Position numbers and translations under genes: made by a program. This document shows, one piece after another, positions 34,901 to 42,165 of a DNA stretch of 64,000 nucleotides (position 1 is the first letter of the stretch; every line of letters starts with the position of its first letter). The DNA is from Hyunsoonleella aestuarii. GTDB lineage: Bacteria; Bacteroidota; Bacteroidia; Flavobacteriales; Flavobacteriaceae. The DNA lies in NCBI RefSeq assembly GCF_006148925.1, contig NZ_VAWB01000003.1, forward strand, positions 124,001 through 188,000, given 5' to 3'. A model generated the notes under the pieces. It was not told the origin of the DNA, ran no database searches, and worked only from the letters and a program-made list of their open reading frames with translations.

Positions 34901-36321
34901 TCATTAGCAATGAAGTTTCCATCAAAAATTCGGTTTTTAACCGTGCCTCCTACTTTTATATTATGATAATCATAATTGTTATAATTTATTGAGAAAACAT
35001 CACCATTAACTGCAGTATTTATAGTTTCGGCCACAAAACCGTTTCCGTCAACATTTATATCGATTGATGCCAAACCAAAATTTGGGTCTTCTATAAACGT
35101 CCCAAAATCGAAGTCTTCAAACATCAATTTACCCTTATAGCTGGCATTATCTATATTATTTATTTTAGTAATTTCGAGATTTGATTTTACAAACCCTAAA
35201 TCTGTATCTATCTCAATATCTGCGTTAACTGTAGATGCCGTAACATAGGAGGTTCCAATAATTTTGAACTCTCCTAGTCTATCAAAAGAAGACGGAATAG
35301 CAGAACCCAAAACATTTGGCAATAAGGACTTTAAATCGTTGTATGTAGATGACAGATTGCGAAACCTGCCATCCATAACAAAATTATTTGGTTCTTTATT
35401 GAAAAGGTTCTTAAAGTTGATATCTCCATAAATCTTTGTATTTCTGCTAGTATTCAACCTCAAATTAGACGTTTTAAGATCATTTAAAGTACCGCTTAAA
35501 TCAACATCAAACCTTGCTTTTTGCCCTACTCCAAATTCGTTATATATAGTATTTAGCTCATCTAATAGTACATTGGAATCTCTAAAACTAGCAGAGACCA
35601 TAACTTTATCTGTAAAGAACTGTAGATCTTCGCGCTTGTATGAGAATTTTAAATCACCTTTTAAAACAGAATTTGGTGTGTTAATTTGAAGATTTTCAAA
35701 TGTCATGTCTTTTAAAGTATACTTAAAATCAGTCATCATATTCTTCAATTCTATACCTCTTGCAGCTCTTAACCCTAAAGTATTAATTCGCGTGCTTACA
35801 TCACTTCCCTTAATTAAAAAATTAGTAGCATTAATATTTAGATCTTCAAAATCCAATACTGTAACTTTTTCTCTATTTTCATCAAGCAATCTAAAATGTC
35901 CATCATAAATGGATACGTCACTTGAAGACAGTAAGAAAGACCCATCACCCTTGCTAGGGTTATCGCCTTCCAATTTAGCCACGAATATATCTAGGTTGGT
36001 GTCCTTCTCGCCTTGGTAGGTTTTAATATTAAAAACCAAATTCATGATATCAATATCACCAAAGATCAATTTACCTTGATAAAGATTCCTAAAACTTAAT
36101 ATTGATGTATTAAATTCTGCTATATTAATTAGTGTATCTTTTTTATAATCTTCAACATAAATATTTTTAAGCTCGATATCTCCATTAAACTGCAAGCCAA
36201 CCTTATCAATATTAATGTTGGTTCCAAAATCTTCGTTCAAGCGTTTGGTAGCATAATTACCTAAACTTGTTTGAACAGCAGGAATTGAGAAGATAAGCAC
36301 CAAAATGATGAATAAAAGCAA
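31924..36321 (-). CDS. tamB: translocation and assembly module protein TamB
   Basis: A very long protein (1465 residues from a TTG at 36321) with an N-terminal membrane anchor and repeated beta-strand segments (IYDGHFRLLD, LRGKVSGTARVHGNLKKPDIDGELKL) that form the AsmA/TamB groove. The C-terminal DUF490 domain is recognised by GGLLVEINTNGKFNMWGDF and ENSIRNFGEEIGYTQGVGI. TamB bridges the inner and outer membranes and takes part in lipid transport and outer-membrane protein assembly. The start is uncertain: the in-frame sequence up to 36384 encodes a basic stretch (IKRVLKIAYKI) expected for the anchor but has no ATG, GTG or TTG. A short final poly-acidic/basic tail is extra. Confidence 0.85.
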   Translation of the reverse strand: MLLFIILVLIFSIPAVQTSLGNYATKRLNEDFGTNINIDKVGLQFNGDIELKNIYVEDYKKDTLINIAEFNTSILSFRNLYQGKLIFGDIDIMNLVFNIKTYQGEKDTNLDIFVAKLEGDNPSKGDGSFLLSSSDVSIYDGHFRLLDENREKVTVLDFEDLNINATNFLIKGSDVSTRINTLGLRAARGIELKNMMTDFKYTLKDMTFENLQINTPNSVLKGDLKFSYKREDLQFFTDKVMVSASFRDSNVLLDELNTIYNEFGVGQKARFDVDLSGTLNDLKTSNLRLNTSRNTKIYGDINFKNLFNKEPNNFVMDGRFRNLSSTYNDLKSLLPNVLGSAIPSSFDRLGEFKIIGTSYVTASTVNADIEIDTDLGFVKSNLEITKINNIDNASYKGKLMFEDFDFGTFIEDPNFGLASIDINVDGNGFVAETINTAVNGDVFSINYNNYDYHNIKVGGTVKNRIFDGNFIANDKNLVMNFNGLVDFSENIKKYDFQSKIDYANLRALNFILNDSISLFDSSLKMNVDGSSFDDAVGKIALTNTTYKNEHNTYFFKEFNIESRFNRDIRYIDISSPDIIQGSMSGRFSFNDLKKLFENSLGNIYANYIPHKVKENQKIDFNFRIYNKILEVFMPDIELGANTFVRGSVESDEKEFRLTFKSPKIKLNNNFIQNIELQVDNSNPLFNTYVEVDSIKTDYYDVSRFSLINATINDTLFMRSEFKGGKRNKDNYNLSFYHTINEDNESVIGFKKSDVVIKDYNWAINEVDDKFNKIAFNKDLSKFNIDKLRINHNNEEIKLSGFINGKTQKDLKLNFTNIDLSKITPDIDSLSLGGNVNGKLDILQKNGSYLPNSTVVIDDFEINDFPLGSFDATITGNEDLTNYNVDVFIKDDISKSFSAKGDISVVGRLSNIDVDLGFDRFNLVPLNPLLEDVLSDIRGKVSGTARVHGNLKKPDIDGELKLNESGFRIPYLNVDYQFNDNALVDLRDQSFVFKDLKLTDTRHNSQGELNGLLSHVNLSKWRLDLNIDTPRLLVLDTEEQEESLYFGTGFIGGKASIKGPTEQLTISVVGETKEGTVFKIPLNDTESFGDNSFIHFVTKKEKQARRAGEEVIFNEIKGLELDFDLDVTEDADLEIIIDKNTGHALKGNGRGGLLVEINTNGKFNMWGDFSVFEGVYNFAYGGLIQKEFVVQPGGTISWEGDPLKAQLNMLAIYKTQANPSPLLDNPINRSIPVELNISIIGDLEQPDPDFTFVFPNVNSTIKSELQYRLESQDDRQNQALYLLSTGSFSRGLNELNFSGTIAERLNGIINGIFSSGDSKFSLGLNYEAGQNRPDYQTNDRFGVTLRTQISDRVLINGKVGVPVGGAGATETVIAGDVEIDFLLNDEGTLTAKVFNRENSIRNFGEEIGYTQGVGIAYNIDFDTFKELIQGLFKKSKESEDLVETETQVKKEEPLPDFISIKPSSNN

Positions 36322-36399
36322 CAGGATAGCTGCAATTTTGTATGCTATTTTTAGAACTCTTTTGATGGTGCTAAAGTTATAATTTTATTAAGAATAAAC

Positions 36400-36407
36400 T
36401 ACATTTG
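36400..36407 (+). promoter_or_regulatory. probable -7 box of tsaD (TACATTTG)
   Basis: TACATTTG fits TAnnTTTG exactly and lies 75 bases before the tsaD start in the tamB-tsaD divergent spacer. No clear -33 TTTG is present at the right spacing. Confidence 0.4.
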
Positions 36408-36482
36408 CATATACGGAATATTGAATAAAGCAGACGTTTTCTCATATTCAAAATTAACAATTATTGTGCCTAATATTTATTA

Positions 36483-37505
36483 ATGTCTTCACAAAATATT
36501 TATATTCTTGGAATCGAGTCATCATGCGATGATACAGCCGCTTCTGTAATACACAACGGTAAAATTTTGAGCAATGTTGTTGCTAGCCAAAAAATTCACG
36601 AAGACTATGGTGGTATAGTGCCCGAATTAGCATCTCGCGCGCACCAGCAAAACATTGTTCCTGTAGTTCATGAAGCTCTTAAAGTTGCCAATATATCCAA
36701 AGATCAACTTCATGCCATAGCTTTTACTAGTGGTCCTGGTTTAATGGGCTCTCTACTAGTAGGCACCTCTTTTGCAAAGTCCCTAGCTTTTGGACTTAAT
36801 ATTCCTTTGATAAATGTAAATCACATGAAAGCTCACATTCTTGCTCATTTTATTGAGGAAGATGGTTTTATAAAACCCCCATTTCCATTTTTGGCACTGA
36901 CCATTTCTGGTGGACATACACAGATAGTGACAGTAAAAAACCATTTTGATATGACTGTTATTGGAGAAACTATAGATGATGCTGTCGGTGAGGCCTTTGA
37001 TAAAAGCGGTAAAATATTGGGGTTAGGGTATCCTGCGGGTCCAGAGATAGACAAGCGTGCGAAATTAGGAAATCCCAAAGCTTTTAAATTTACAAAACCA
37101 AAAGTAGATGGATTAAACTTTAGCTTTTCAGGATTAAAAACGGCTATTCTTTATTTTGTGCAACGCGAAACTAAAGCTAACCCTAAGTTTGTTGAAGAAA
37201 ATATTAATGATATCTGCGCTTCAATTCAGTATACTATAAAGGGTATTTTAATTGATAAGTTAAAATTAGCCTCAAAAGAAACAGGTATAAATCATATTGC
37301 TATTGGTGGCGGCGTATCGGCTAATTCTGGAATAAGACAAGCACTGAAAGATGGTGAGAGAAAATTTGGATGGAAAACATACATTCCAAAATTTGAGTTC
37401 ACTACTGATAATGCTGCTATGATTGCTATAGTTGGTTATTTAAAATACCTTGAAGGATATTTTGCTGAGCAGAATATTACAGCCTCTGCTAGATTAAAAA
37501 TCTAG
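36483..37505 (+). CDS. tsaD: tRNA N6-adenosine threonylcarbamoyltransferase TsaD
   Basis: A 340-residue universal protein that transfers the threonylcarbamoyl group to A37 of ANN-decoding tRNAs, with TsaB, TsaC and TsaE elsewhere. The opening ILGIESSCDDTAASVI, the metal-binding NHMKAH, the SGGHTQIV loop and GGGVSANSGIR nucleotide-binding stretch are all intact. The length is typical (about 340). It is divergent from tamB, an arrangement common in flavobacteria. Confidence 0.97.
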   Translation: MSSQNIYILGIESSCDDTAASVIHNGKILSNVVASQKIHEDYGGIVPELASRAHQQNIVPVVHEALKVANISKDQLHAIAFTSGPGLMGSLLVGTSFAKSLAFGLNIPLINVNHMKAHILAHFIEEDGFIKPPFPFLALTISGGHTQIVTVKNHFDMTVIGETIDDAVGEAFDKSGKILGLGYPAGPEIDKRAKLGNPKAFKFTKPKVDGLNFSFSGLKTAILYFVQRETKANPKFVEENINDICASIQYTIKGILIDKLKLASKETGINHIAIGGGVSANSGIRQALKDGERKFGWKTYIPKFEFTTDNAAMIAIVGYLKYLEGYFAEQNITASARLKI

Positions 37506-37579
37506 CTTCAATTTAAGTTATGAACAACCATATCTTAAAAACTTAGTTTGAAATCATTTTAGGGTTACATTATTAAATA

Positions 37580-37587
37580 TAAATTTG
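37580..37587 (+). promoter_or_regulatory. probable -7 box (TAAATTTG)
   Basis: TAAATTTG fits TAnnTTTG and lies 19 bases before the ATG at 37606. It would drive the PPIase-rsmE run. The -33 element is weak (TTTT at 37557-37560, 19 bases away). Confidence 0.35.
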
Positions 37588-37605
37588 GGTTTGAATTATA
37601 AACCC

Positions 37606-38253
37606 ATGATAATGCTTAAAAACACCCTACTCTACTTATTTATTTTTATTACGCCTTTGGTTGTTGCCCAAAATTCTATCGAAAAAGATTTAGATAGTGT
37701 TAACTCTTTTGAAAAGGCTAAAGCCTATTTAAAAACCAAGACGTTTAAAAAGCATAAATTCATTGTATTTAATGAAGAAAAACATAAAACCACATTAGCT
37801 AAAGATCTTTTAAAACTAGGTTTAGGAGCAACCAAAACTTATGAAAACGACTATGAAAAAACAGTCTATAAAGTAGTTGACAAAGTTACGATTCCATCAT
37901 ACAGAGCTTCTTATATTTATTTAGATGGCTCGAAATACACGATTGATGAAATTAAAATTATGCAACAAAATATCATAAGAAAATATAAAGATGGTGCAAG
38001 TTTCGATTTTCTTGCTAAGCAATATTCAATGGATGCCAATGCGCGTCGAGGTGGTGATACCGGTTGGTTTTCAAAAGGGAAAATGCATCCGGAATTTGAA
38101 AGAAACATTACAACTATAAATGAGAATTCCTTAGACGATATTTATGCGGTTGACATACCATCTAAAAATTGGCATTATGTTGTATTAAATACTTATAAGC
38201 CTAAAGAAATTTCAGAAATTAGAGTTCTTAAAATAGTTGACGATATTGAATAA
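37606..38253 (+). CDS. exported parvulin-type peptidyl-prolyl isomerase
   Basis: The product is 215 residues from the ATG at 37606; a second ATG six bases later is equally good. The TTG at 37585 is rejected because a -7 box overlaps it. A signal peptide (LLYLFIFITPLVVAQ) is followed by an N-terminal helical part and a parvulin domain at about 100-200, with YSMDANARRGGDTGWFSKGKMHPEFE containing the conserved Gly-Gly-Asp-x-Gly-Trp-Phe core. It acts in the periplasm on outer-membrane protein folding. Its stop overlaps the rsmE start (TAATG). Confidence 0.8.
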   Translation: MIMLKNTLLYLFIFITPLVVAQNSIEKDLDSVNSFEKAKAYLKTKTFKKHKFIVFNEEKHKTTLAKDLLKLGLGATKTYENDYEKTVYKVVDKVTIPSYRASYIYLDGSKYTIDEIKIMQQNIIRKYKDGASFDFLAKQYSMDANARRGGDTGWFSKGKMHPEFERNITTINENSLDDIYAVDIPSKNWHYVVLNTYKPKEISEIRVLKIVDDIE

Positions 38254-38960
38254 TGCAATTATTCTATAACCCTGAAATAAATGAAGACGTCAATCAATTC
38301 TCTTTTAATAGAGAAGAGAGCAAACATATAATTAAGGTACTTCGTAAGACTAAGGGTGATTACTTGCATATTACTAATGGAAAGGGTTGGTTGTTTCAGG
38401 CAGAAATTGAATTAAATGATATTAAAAAATGCTTAGTTAACATCATCTCTAAATCTAAACAATCTAAGCGTGATTACAGTTTACACCTTGCAGTTGCACC
38501 TACAAAAATGAACGACCGCTACGAGTGGTTTCTAGAAAAAGCTACCGAAATTGGTATTGATAGTATCACACCTATTATTTGCGAGCATAGTGAACGAAAG
38601 GTTATAAAACCAGAACGTTTTGAAAGAATTCTTCAATCGGCTATGAAACAATCTTTGAACTGTTATTTGCCTGAACTTAAGGCAACCGTTCCTTTTAAAG
38701 CGTATATAGAACAACAATTTAAAGGCGATTTATTTATTGCTCATTGTGAGGAAACCCAAAGAAAATCTCTGAAAAACGAATTGAAACCAAAAAATGATGT
38801 AACCATATTAATTGGTCCTGAAGGTGACTTTAGTGTTAAAGAAATTGAAATGGCTTTAGATAATAAGTTTATTCCTGTAACTTTGGGTGAAACGAGATTA
38901 CGAACTGAAACTGCTGCTATAGTGGCTTGTCACTCGGTGGCTTTTGTAAATGAAATTTAA
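38253..38960 (+). CDS. rsmE: 16S rRNA (uracil1498-N3)-methyltransferase
   Basis: A 235-residue SPOUT-class methyltransferase. The N-terminal PUA-like part (about 1-70, with NREESKHIIKVLRKTKGD) precedes the knotted SAM-binding domain carrying the family markers KATEIGIDSITPIICEHSER, LIGPEGDFS and LGETRLRTETAAI. It methylates U1498 of 16S rRNA. It is translationally coupled to the upstream PPIase gene and is followed after 13 bases by the DUF4159 gene. Confidence 0.95.
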   Translation: MQLFYNPEINEDVNQFSFNREESKHIIKVLRKTKGDYLHITNGKGWLFQAEIELNDIKKCLVNIISKSKQSKRDYSLHLAVAPTKMNDRYEWFLEKATEIGIDSITPIICEHSERKVIKPERFERILQSAMKQSLNCYLPELKATVPFKAYIEQQFKGDLFIAHCEETQRKSLKNELKPKNDVTILIGPEGDFSVKEIEMALDNKFIPVTLGETRLRTETAAIVACHSVAFVNEI

Positions 38961-38973
38961 TTGATATTGTTGG

Positions 38974-39615
38974 ATGAAACTAATTTGCTGTATTTTTTTC
39001 ATAGGTTTTATGATGATGTCTTTTGCGCAGGATGTGGCGGTTTTAAAATACAGCGGTGGTGGCGATTGGTACAGTAATCCAACCGCATTACCTAACCTTG
39101 TTAAATATTGCAACAATAATATTAATACACGAATTAATACCTCAGTACAAACTGTAGAGGTTGGTAGTTCCGATATTTTTGAATTTCCATTTATACACAT
39201 GACGGGTCACGGTAATGTTTTTTTTAATGAAGATGACGCCGAAAACCTAAGAAACTACCTTATCTCAGGTGGATTTTTACACATAGACGATAACTATGGT
39301 ATGGAACCGTTTATTACAAAAGAATTAAAAAAGGTGTTTCCAAATAAAGAACTCATTGAACTACCAAATAACCACCCCATTTTTAGCAGTGTTTATCCTT
39401 TTAATGCAGGTCTTCCCAAAATACATGAACACGACGGTAAGGCTCCGAAAGCATTTGGTATCTTTAATGAAGATAGACTCATTCTTTTATTTACATTCGA
39501 AAGTGATCTTGGTGATGGTTGGGAGGATGAAGCCGTTCACAACGATCCTTCAGAAGCAAGAGAAAAAGCTTTAAAAATGGGTGCTAATATTATTAAGTAT
39601 GCCTTTGAAAATTAA
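38974..39615 (+). CDS. DUF4159 domain exported protein
   Basis: A 213-residue protein with a short signal peptide (LICCIFFIGFMMMSFAQ). DUF4159 markers are present: GGGDWYSNPTALPNL near the N-terminus, FPFIHMTGHGNVFFNEDDAENLR (split in two runs), a GGFLHIDDNYGM stretch and a late GDGWEDEAVH. The family has a flavodoxin/GATase-like alpha/beta fold but no established function. It is common in Bacteroidota next to rsmE, as here, 13 bases downstream. Confidence 0.85.
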   Translation: MKLICCIFFIGFMMMSFAQDVAVLKYSGGGDWYSNPTALPNLVKYCNNNINTRINTSVQTVEVGSSDIFEFPFIHMTGHGNVFFNEDDAENLRNYLISGGFLHIDDNYGMEPFITKELKKVFPNKELIELPNNHPIFSSVYPFNAGLPKIHEHDGKAPKAFGIFNEDRLILLFTFESDLGDGWEDEAVHNDPSEAREKALKMGANIIKYAFEN

Positions 39616-39648
39616 TATTTCAATCAATTAAACCATAGGATATAGCCT

Positions 39649-40161
39649 ATGCAACTCACACATTACACTACCAATTTCAAAAAACAAAAGTTTCCCATTA
39701 TTCTGGTTTGCGATAATGTTTCTAATGCACCAAATATTGGAAGCTTATTTCGAACTGCTGATACTTTTGGAATTGAAAGATTAATTCTTTGTGGTGAGAA
39801 TATCGCATTAGGTCGAAAAATGACCAAGACATCTAGAAATACTGAGAAGGTTGTTACATACGAAATTTATAAATCTGCTGGAAAGGTTATTAATGACTTC
39901 AAACAAAAAGGGTATCAAATTTTTTCTTTAGAAATTACAGATTCTAGTATACCAATTGATGAGTTTAAATTTTCTTCTGAAAAACCTCTATGTCTAGTTC
40001 TTGGTGATGAGAATTTCGGAGTGTCAGAGCACATCTTGGAAGTTTCAGATGCTACTATTCATATTAACATGTTTGGACAAAACTCCAGCATGAATGTGGT
40101 ACAAGCCGCAACAATTGCACTTTATGAGATTACTAAACAGTTTAGGCCTTTATTTTTTTAA
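39649..40161 (+). CDS. TrmH/SpoU family RNA 2'-O-methyltransferase
   Basis: A 170-residue SPOUT methyltransferase core. Motif 1 is DNVSNAPNIGSLFRTADTFG (Asn and Arg conserved), motif 2 is LVLGDENFGVS, and motif 3 is INMFGQNSSMNVVQAATIAL. No extra RNA-binding domain is present, so the target (rRNA or tRNA) cannot be read from sequence. It is the last of the tsaD-rsmE-side plus-strand genes and overlaps the converging acetyltransferase gene by 20 bases at the 3' ends. Confidence 0.9.
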   Translation: MQLTHYTTNFKKQKFPIILVCDNVSNAPNIGSLFRTADTFGIERLILCGENIALGRKMTKTSRNTEKVVTYEIYKSAGKVINDFKQKGYQIFSLEITDSSIPIDEFKFSSEKPLCLVLGDENFGVSEHILEVSDATIHINMFGQNSSMNVVQAATIALYEITKQFRPLFF

Positions 40162-40642
40162 TCATTTGATAATCGTCCATAATAAAACCATTACCAATAT
40201 CGGTTACTAACGGACCTTCATTTACAAAACCCATTTTTTCGTAGGCCTTTATAGAATTTATGTTATTAATGTTTACTGTTAACCTAATGTTTTCTAAATT
40301 ATAATAGCTAGCCTTTTCTTCAACAAACATCATAGAAGACTTACCTATTTTTTTTCTTCGATATGAGCTTAAAACATAAATTTTGCTTAAAAAAAGAGCT
40401 TTTTCTTCCTTTTTAATGGAAATATAGCCAACAGGCGTTTCATTATAATAGATTAGAAAATATTCGAAACCTGACGCTACCTGTTCTTTAATAGCCTCTG
40501 CCGACTGAAATTTATCAAGCATATAATCTATTTGAGGTTTTCCAACAATAGGAATATAATGTTCTCTCCAAATACTGTCTGCTAATTGAGAAATGATTTC
40601 AAAATGAATAGATGAGTGTGCTTTTTTAAATTCGGTCATCAC
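40142..40642 (-). CDS. GNAT family N-acetyltransferase
   Basis: A 166-residue acetyltransferase with the GNAT core: beta-strand YFLIYYNETPVGYISIKK, acetyl-CoA loop YRRKKIGKSSM (R/Q-x-x-G-x-G/A pattern in variant form) and final NINSIKAYEKMGFVNEG. The substrate is unknown. It is the last of three tightly packed minus-strand genes (1 base after trhA) and its end overlaps the TrmH gene. Confidence 0.85.
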   Translation of the reverse strand: MMTEFKKAHSSIHFEIISQLADSIWREHYIPIVGKPQIDYMLDKFQSAEAIKEQVASGFEYFLIYYNETPVGYISIKKEEKALFLSKIYVLSSYRRKKIGKSSMMFVEEKASYYNLENIRLTVNINNINSIKAYEKMGFVNEGPLVTDIGNGFIMDDYQMIKKIKA

Positions 40643-40643
40643 A

Positions 40644-41270
40644 CTAAATTACATAATCAAAAATCATAAAAAAATGGAATATAGCTCCAGCCAAAACAAA
40701 TATATGCCAAATTACATGGTTAAATGGAATCCGCTCAAAAATGTAAAAAACAATTCCTAAAGTATATGCTAACCCTCCTGCAAATAGAAACAAAATTCCA
40801 TTTGGATGCATGGTTTCAGAAAGATTAGAGAAATCGAAAACAATAAGCCATCCCATAACTAGATAAAGTAAGGTTGAAAAAACTTCAAACCTTCCAGTAA
40901 AAAATAATTTTAAAATTACTCCAAAAACTGCAATACCCCAAACAACATAAAATAAAGACCAACCTAAACTTTGTTCTAAAGAAATTAACAAGACAGGGGT
41001 ATAAGTCCCTGCAATAAGCAAATAAATACTGATGTGGTCAATTATTCTAAAATAATGCTTGCGTCTCTCCCTTTTAACACAATGATAAAACGTAGAAGCA
41101 CTAAAAAGAATAATTATTGAGAGGCCATAAACAATAATACTAAACTCGCTCCAATCAGTTTTGTTTGCATTATTAGTTATCAGCAGTATTAGACCAACAA
41201 AACCAAATATAGCACCTACTCCATGCGTTAGAGCATTGAGCTTTTCTTCAAATGGTGTTTGTACCCGCAT
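40644..41270 (-). CDS. trhA: hemolysin III / TrhA family membrane protein
   Basis: A 208-residue seven-helix membrane protein of the PAQR-like hemolysin III family. The typical first helix follows EKLNALTHGVGAIFGFVG, and the family's His residues sit in ASTFYHC, IDHISIYLLIAGTYTP and the last helix stretch VIWHIFVLAGAIFHFFM. Bacterial members influence membrane fluidity and lipid balance; lysis activity is not established for most. It begins directly at the DUF4294 stop codon (no gap) and ends 1 base before the acetyltransferase gene. Confidence 0.9.
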   Translation of the reverse strand: MRVQTPFEEKLNALTHGVGAIFGFVGLILLITNNANKTDWSEFSIIVYGLSIIILFSASTFYHCVKRERRKHYFRIIDHISIYLLIAGTYTPVLLISLEQSLGWSLFYVVWGIAVFGVILKLFFTGRFEVFSTLLYLVMGWLIVFDFSNLSETMHPNGILFLFAGGLAYTLGIVFYIFERIPFNHVIWHIFVLAGAIFHFFMIFDYVI

Positions 41271-41948
41271 CTAATTTTCTGTTTTAGAATAAAGCCATTT
41301 ATCGGTTAAATCGTAAAAATCAAAATCAAGAGCTGATTTTTGTCGTTCTAACCGTCCACTTTGGAAATTACGCTGAAGTATGTCTTCAATTAAATAATCT
41401 TCCTTGTCATTAATGGGGTCGAATTCGCGCTTCAAAGAAATATCAAACATGCTTGCTGTAGTATTATACCAAAACGCACGCCAACCACTGCGCAATTCTT
41501 TAACTAATTCGAAGGTTGTACGACCTGTTTGTCTATGAATTAGCTTAACTAGTATTTGACCCTCTGTTCTAGTTAGCTTCTTTAATTCATCTGAAAACTC
41601 ACCTTCAATATACTTTTGAATCATTTTAGTATATCGCTTTTTATCACGTCTTCTCGTCATAGATTCCAGTCTTGTATTTAAAGAGTCTAACCTATCAGCC
41701 GCCATTTTTGCATAAGGATATACTTTTACGGTTTTCCTTCTTAGAATTAAATAACGAATTCTATCTTTTTTACTATTAAACTTAAGCTTATGTAACAGCT
41801 TCACTTCATCCAAATCGATTACAACTCTTGGCACAGAGTCGCCTTCAATAATTAAATACTCTGCAGCGGTTGAGTCCTGCTCGACGTCATTAATTTGAGC
41901 AAGCATGATGGCAGGAATAAAAAGTAATATATATTTAAGAAAATTCAT
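41271..41948 (-). CDS. DUF4294 family exported protein
   Basis: A 225-residue protein with a signal peptide (KYILLFIPAIMLAQ). The central basic region (RRKTVKVYPYAKMAADRLDSLN, split; MTRRRDKKRYTKMIQKYI) and GEFSDELKKLTRTEGQILVKLIHRQTGRTTFELVKELRSGWRAFWYN pattern (quoted here only as the HRQTGRTTFELVKEL core) match DUF4294 of flavobacteria. The function is unknown. It is the first gene of a compact operon with trhA and the GNAT gene. Confidence 0.8.
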   Translation of the reverse strand: MNFLKYILLFIPAIMLAQINDVEQDSTAAEYLIIEGDSVPRVVIDLDEVKLLHKLKFNSKKDRIRYLILRRKTVKVYPYAKMAADRLDSLNTRLESMTRRRDKKRYTKMIQKYIEGEFSDELKKLTRTEGQILVKLIHRQTGRTTFELVKELRSGWRAFWYNTTASMFDISLKREFDPINDKEDYLIEDILQRNFQSGRLERQKSALDFDFYDLTDKWLYSKTEN

Positions 41949-42099
41949 TTAAAATTTACTGGAAGATTTAGGATGATAAAATTACTAATTTACTAAATGA
42001 TAACTCTTAATTTTAGTTGAATATTATTTGAATTCCCGTTTTAAGGTTAATGACATTTTCAAACAAAGTCCCGACGCAAGCATGCGTGAATTCTGTCTT

Positions 42100-42138
42100 G
42101 CAAAAAATAAAACTCACCAATAAAATTTTATTAATGAG
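42100..42138 (-). terminator. rho-independent terminator of the ABC-M1 gene
   Basis: On the minus strand CTCATTAATAAAATTTTATTGGTGAG forms a long AT-rich hairpin ending 27 bases after the stop codon at 42166, followed by TTTTATTTTTT. Confidence 0.65.
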
Positions 42139-42165
42139 CTCAAAATTTAATAAAGACTAACTGTG

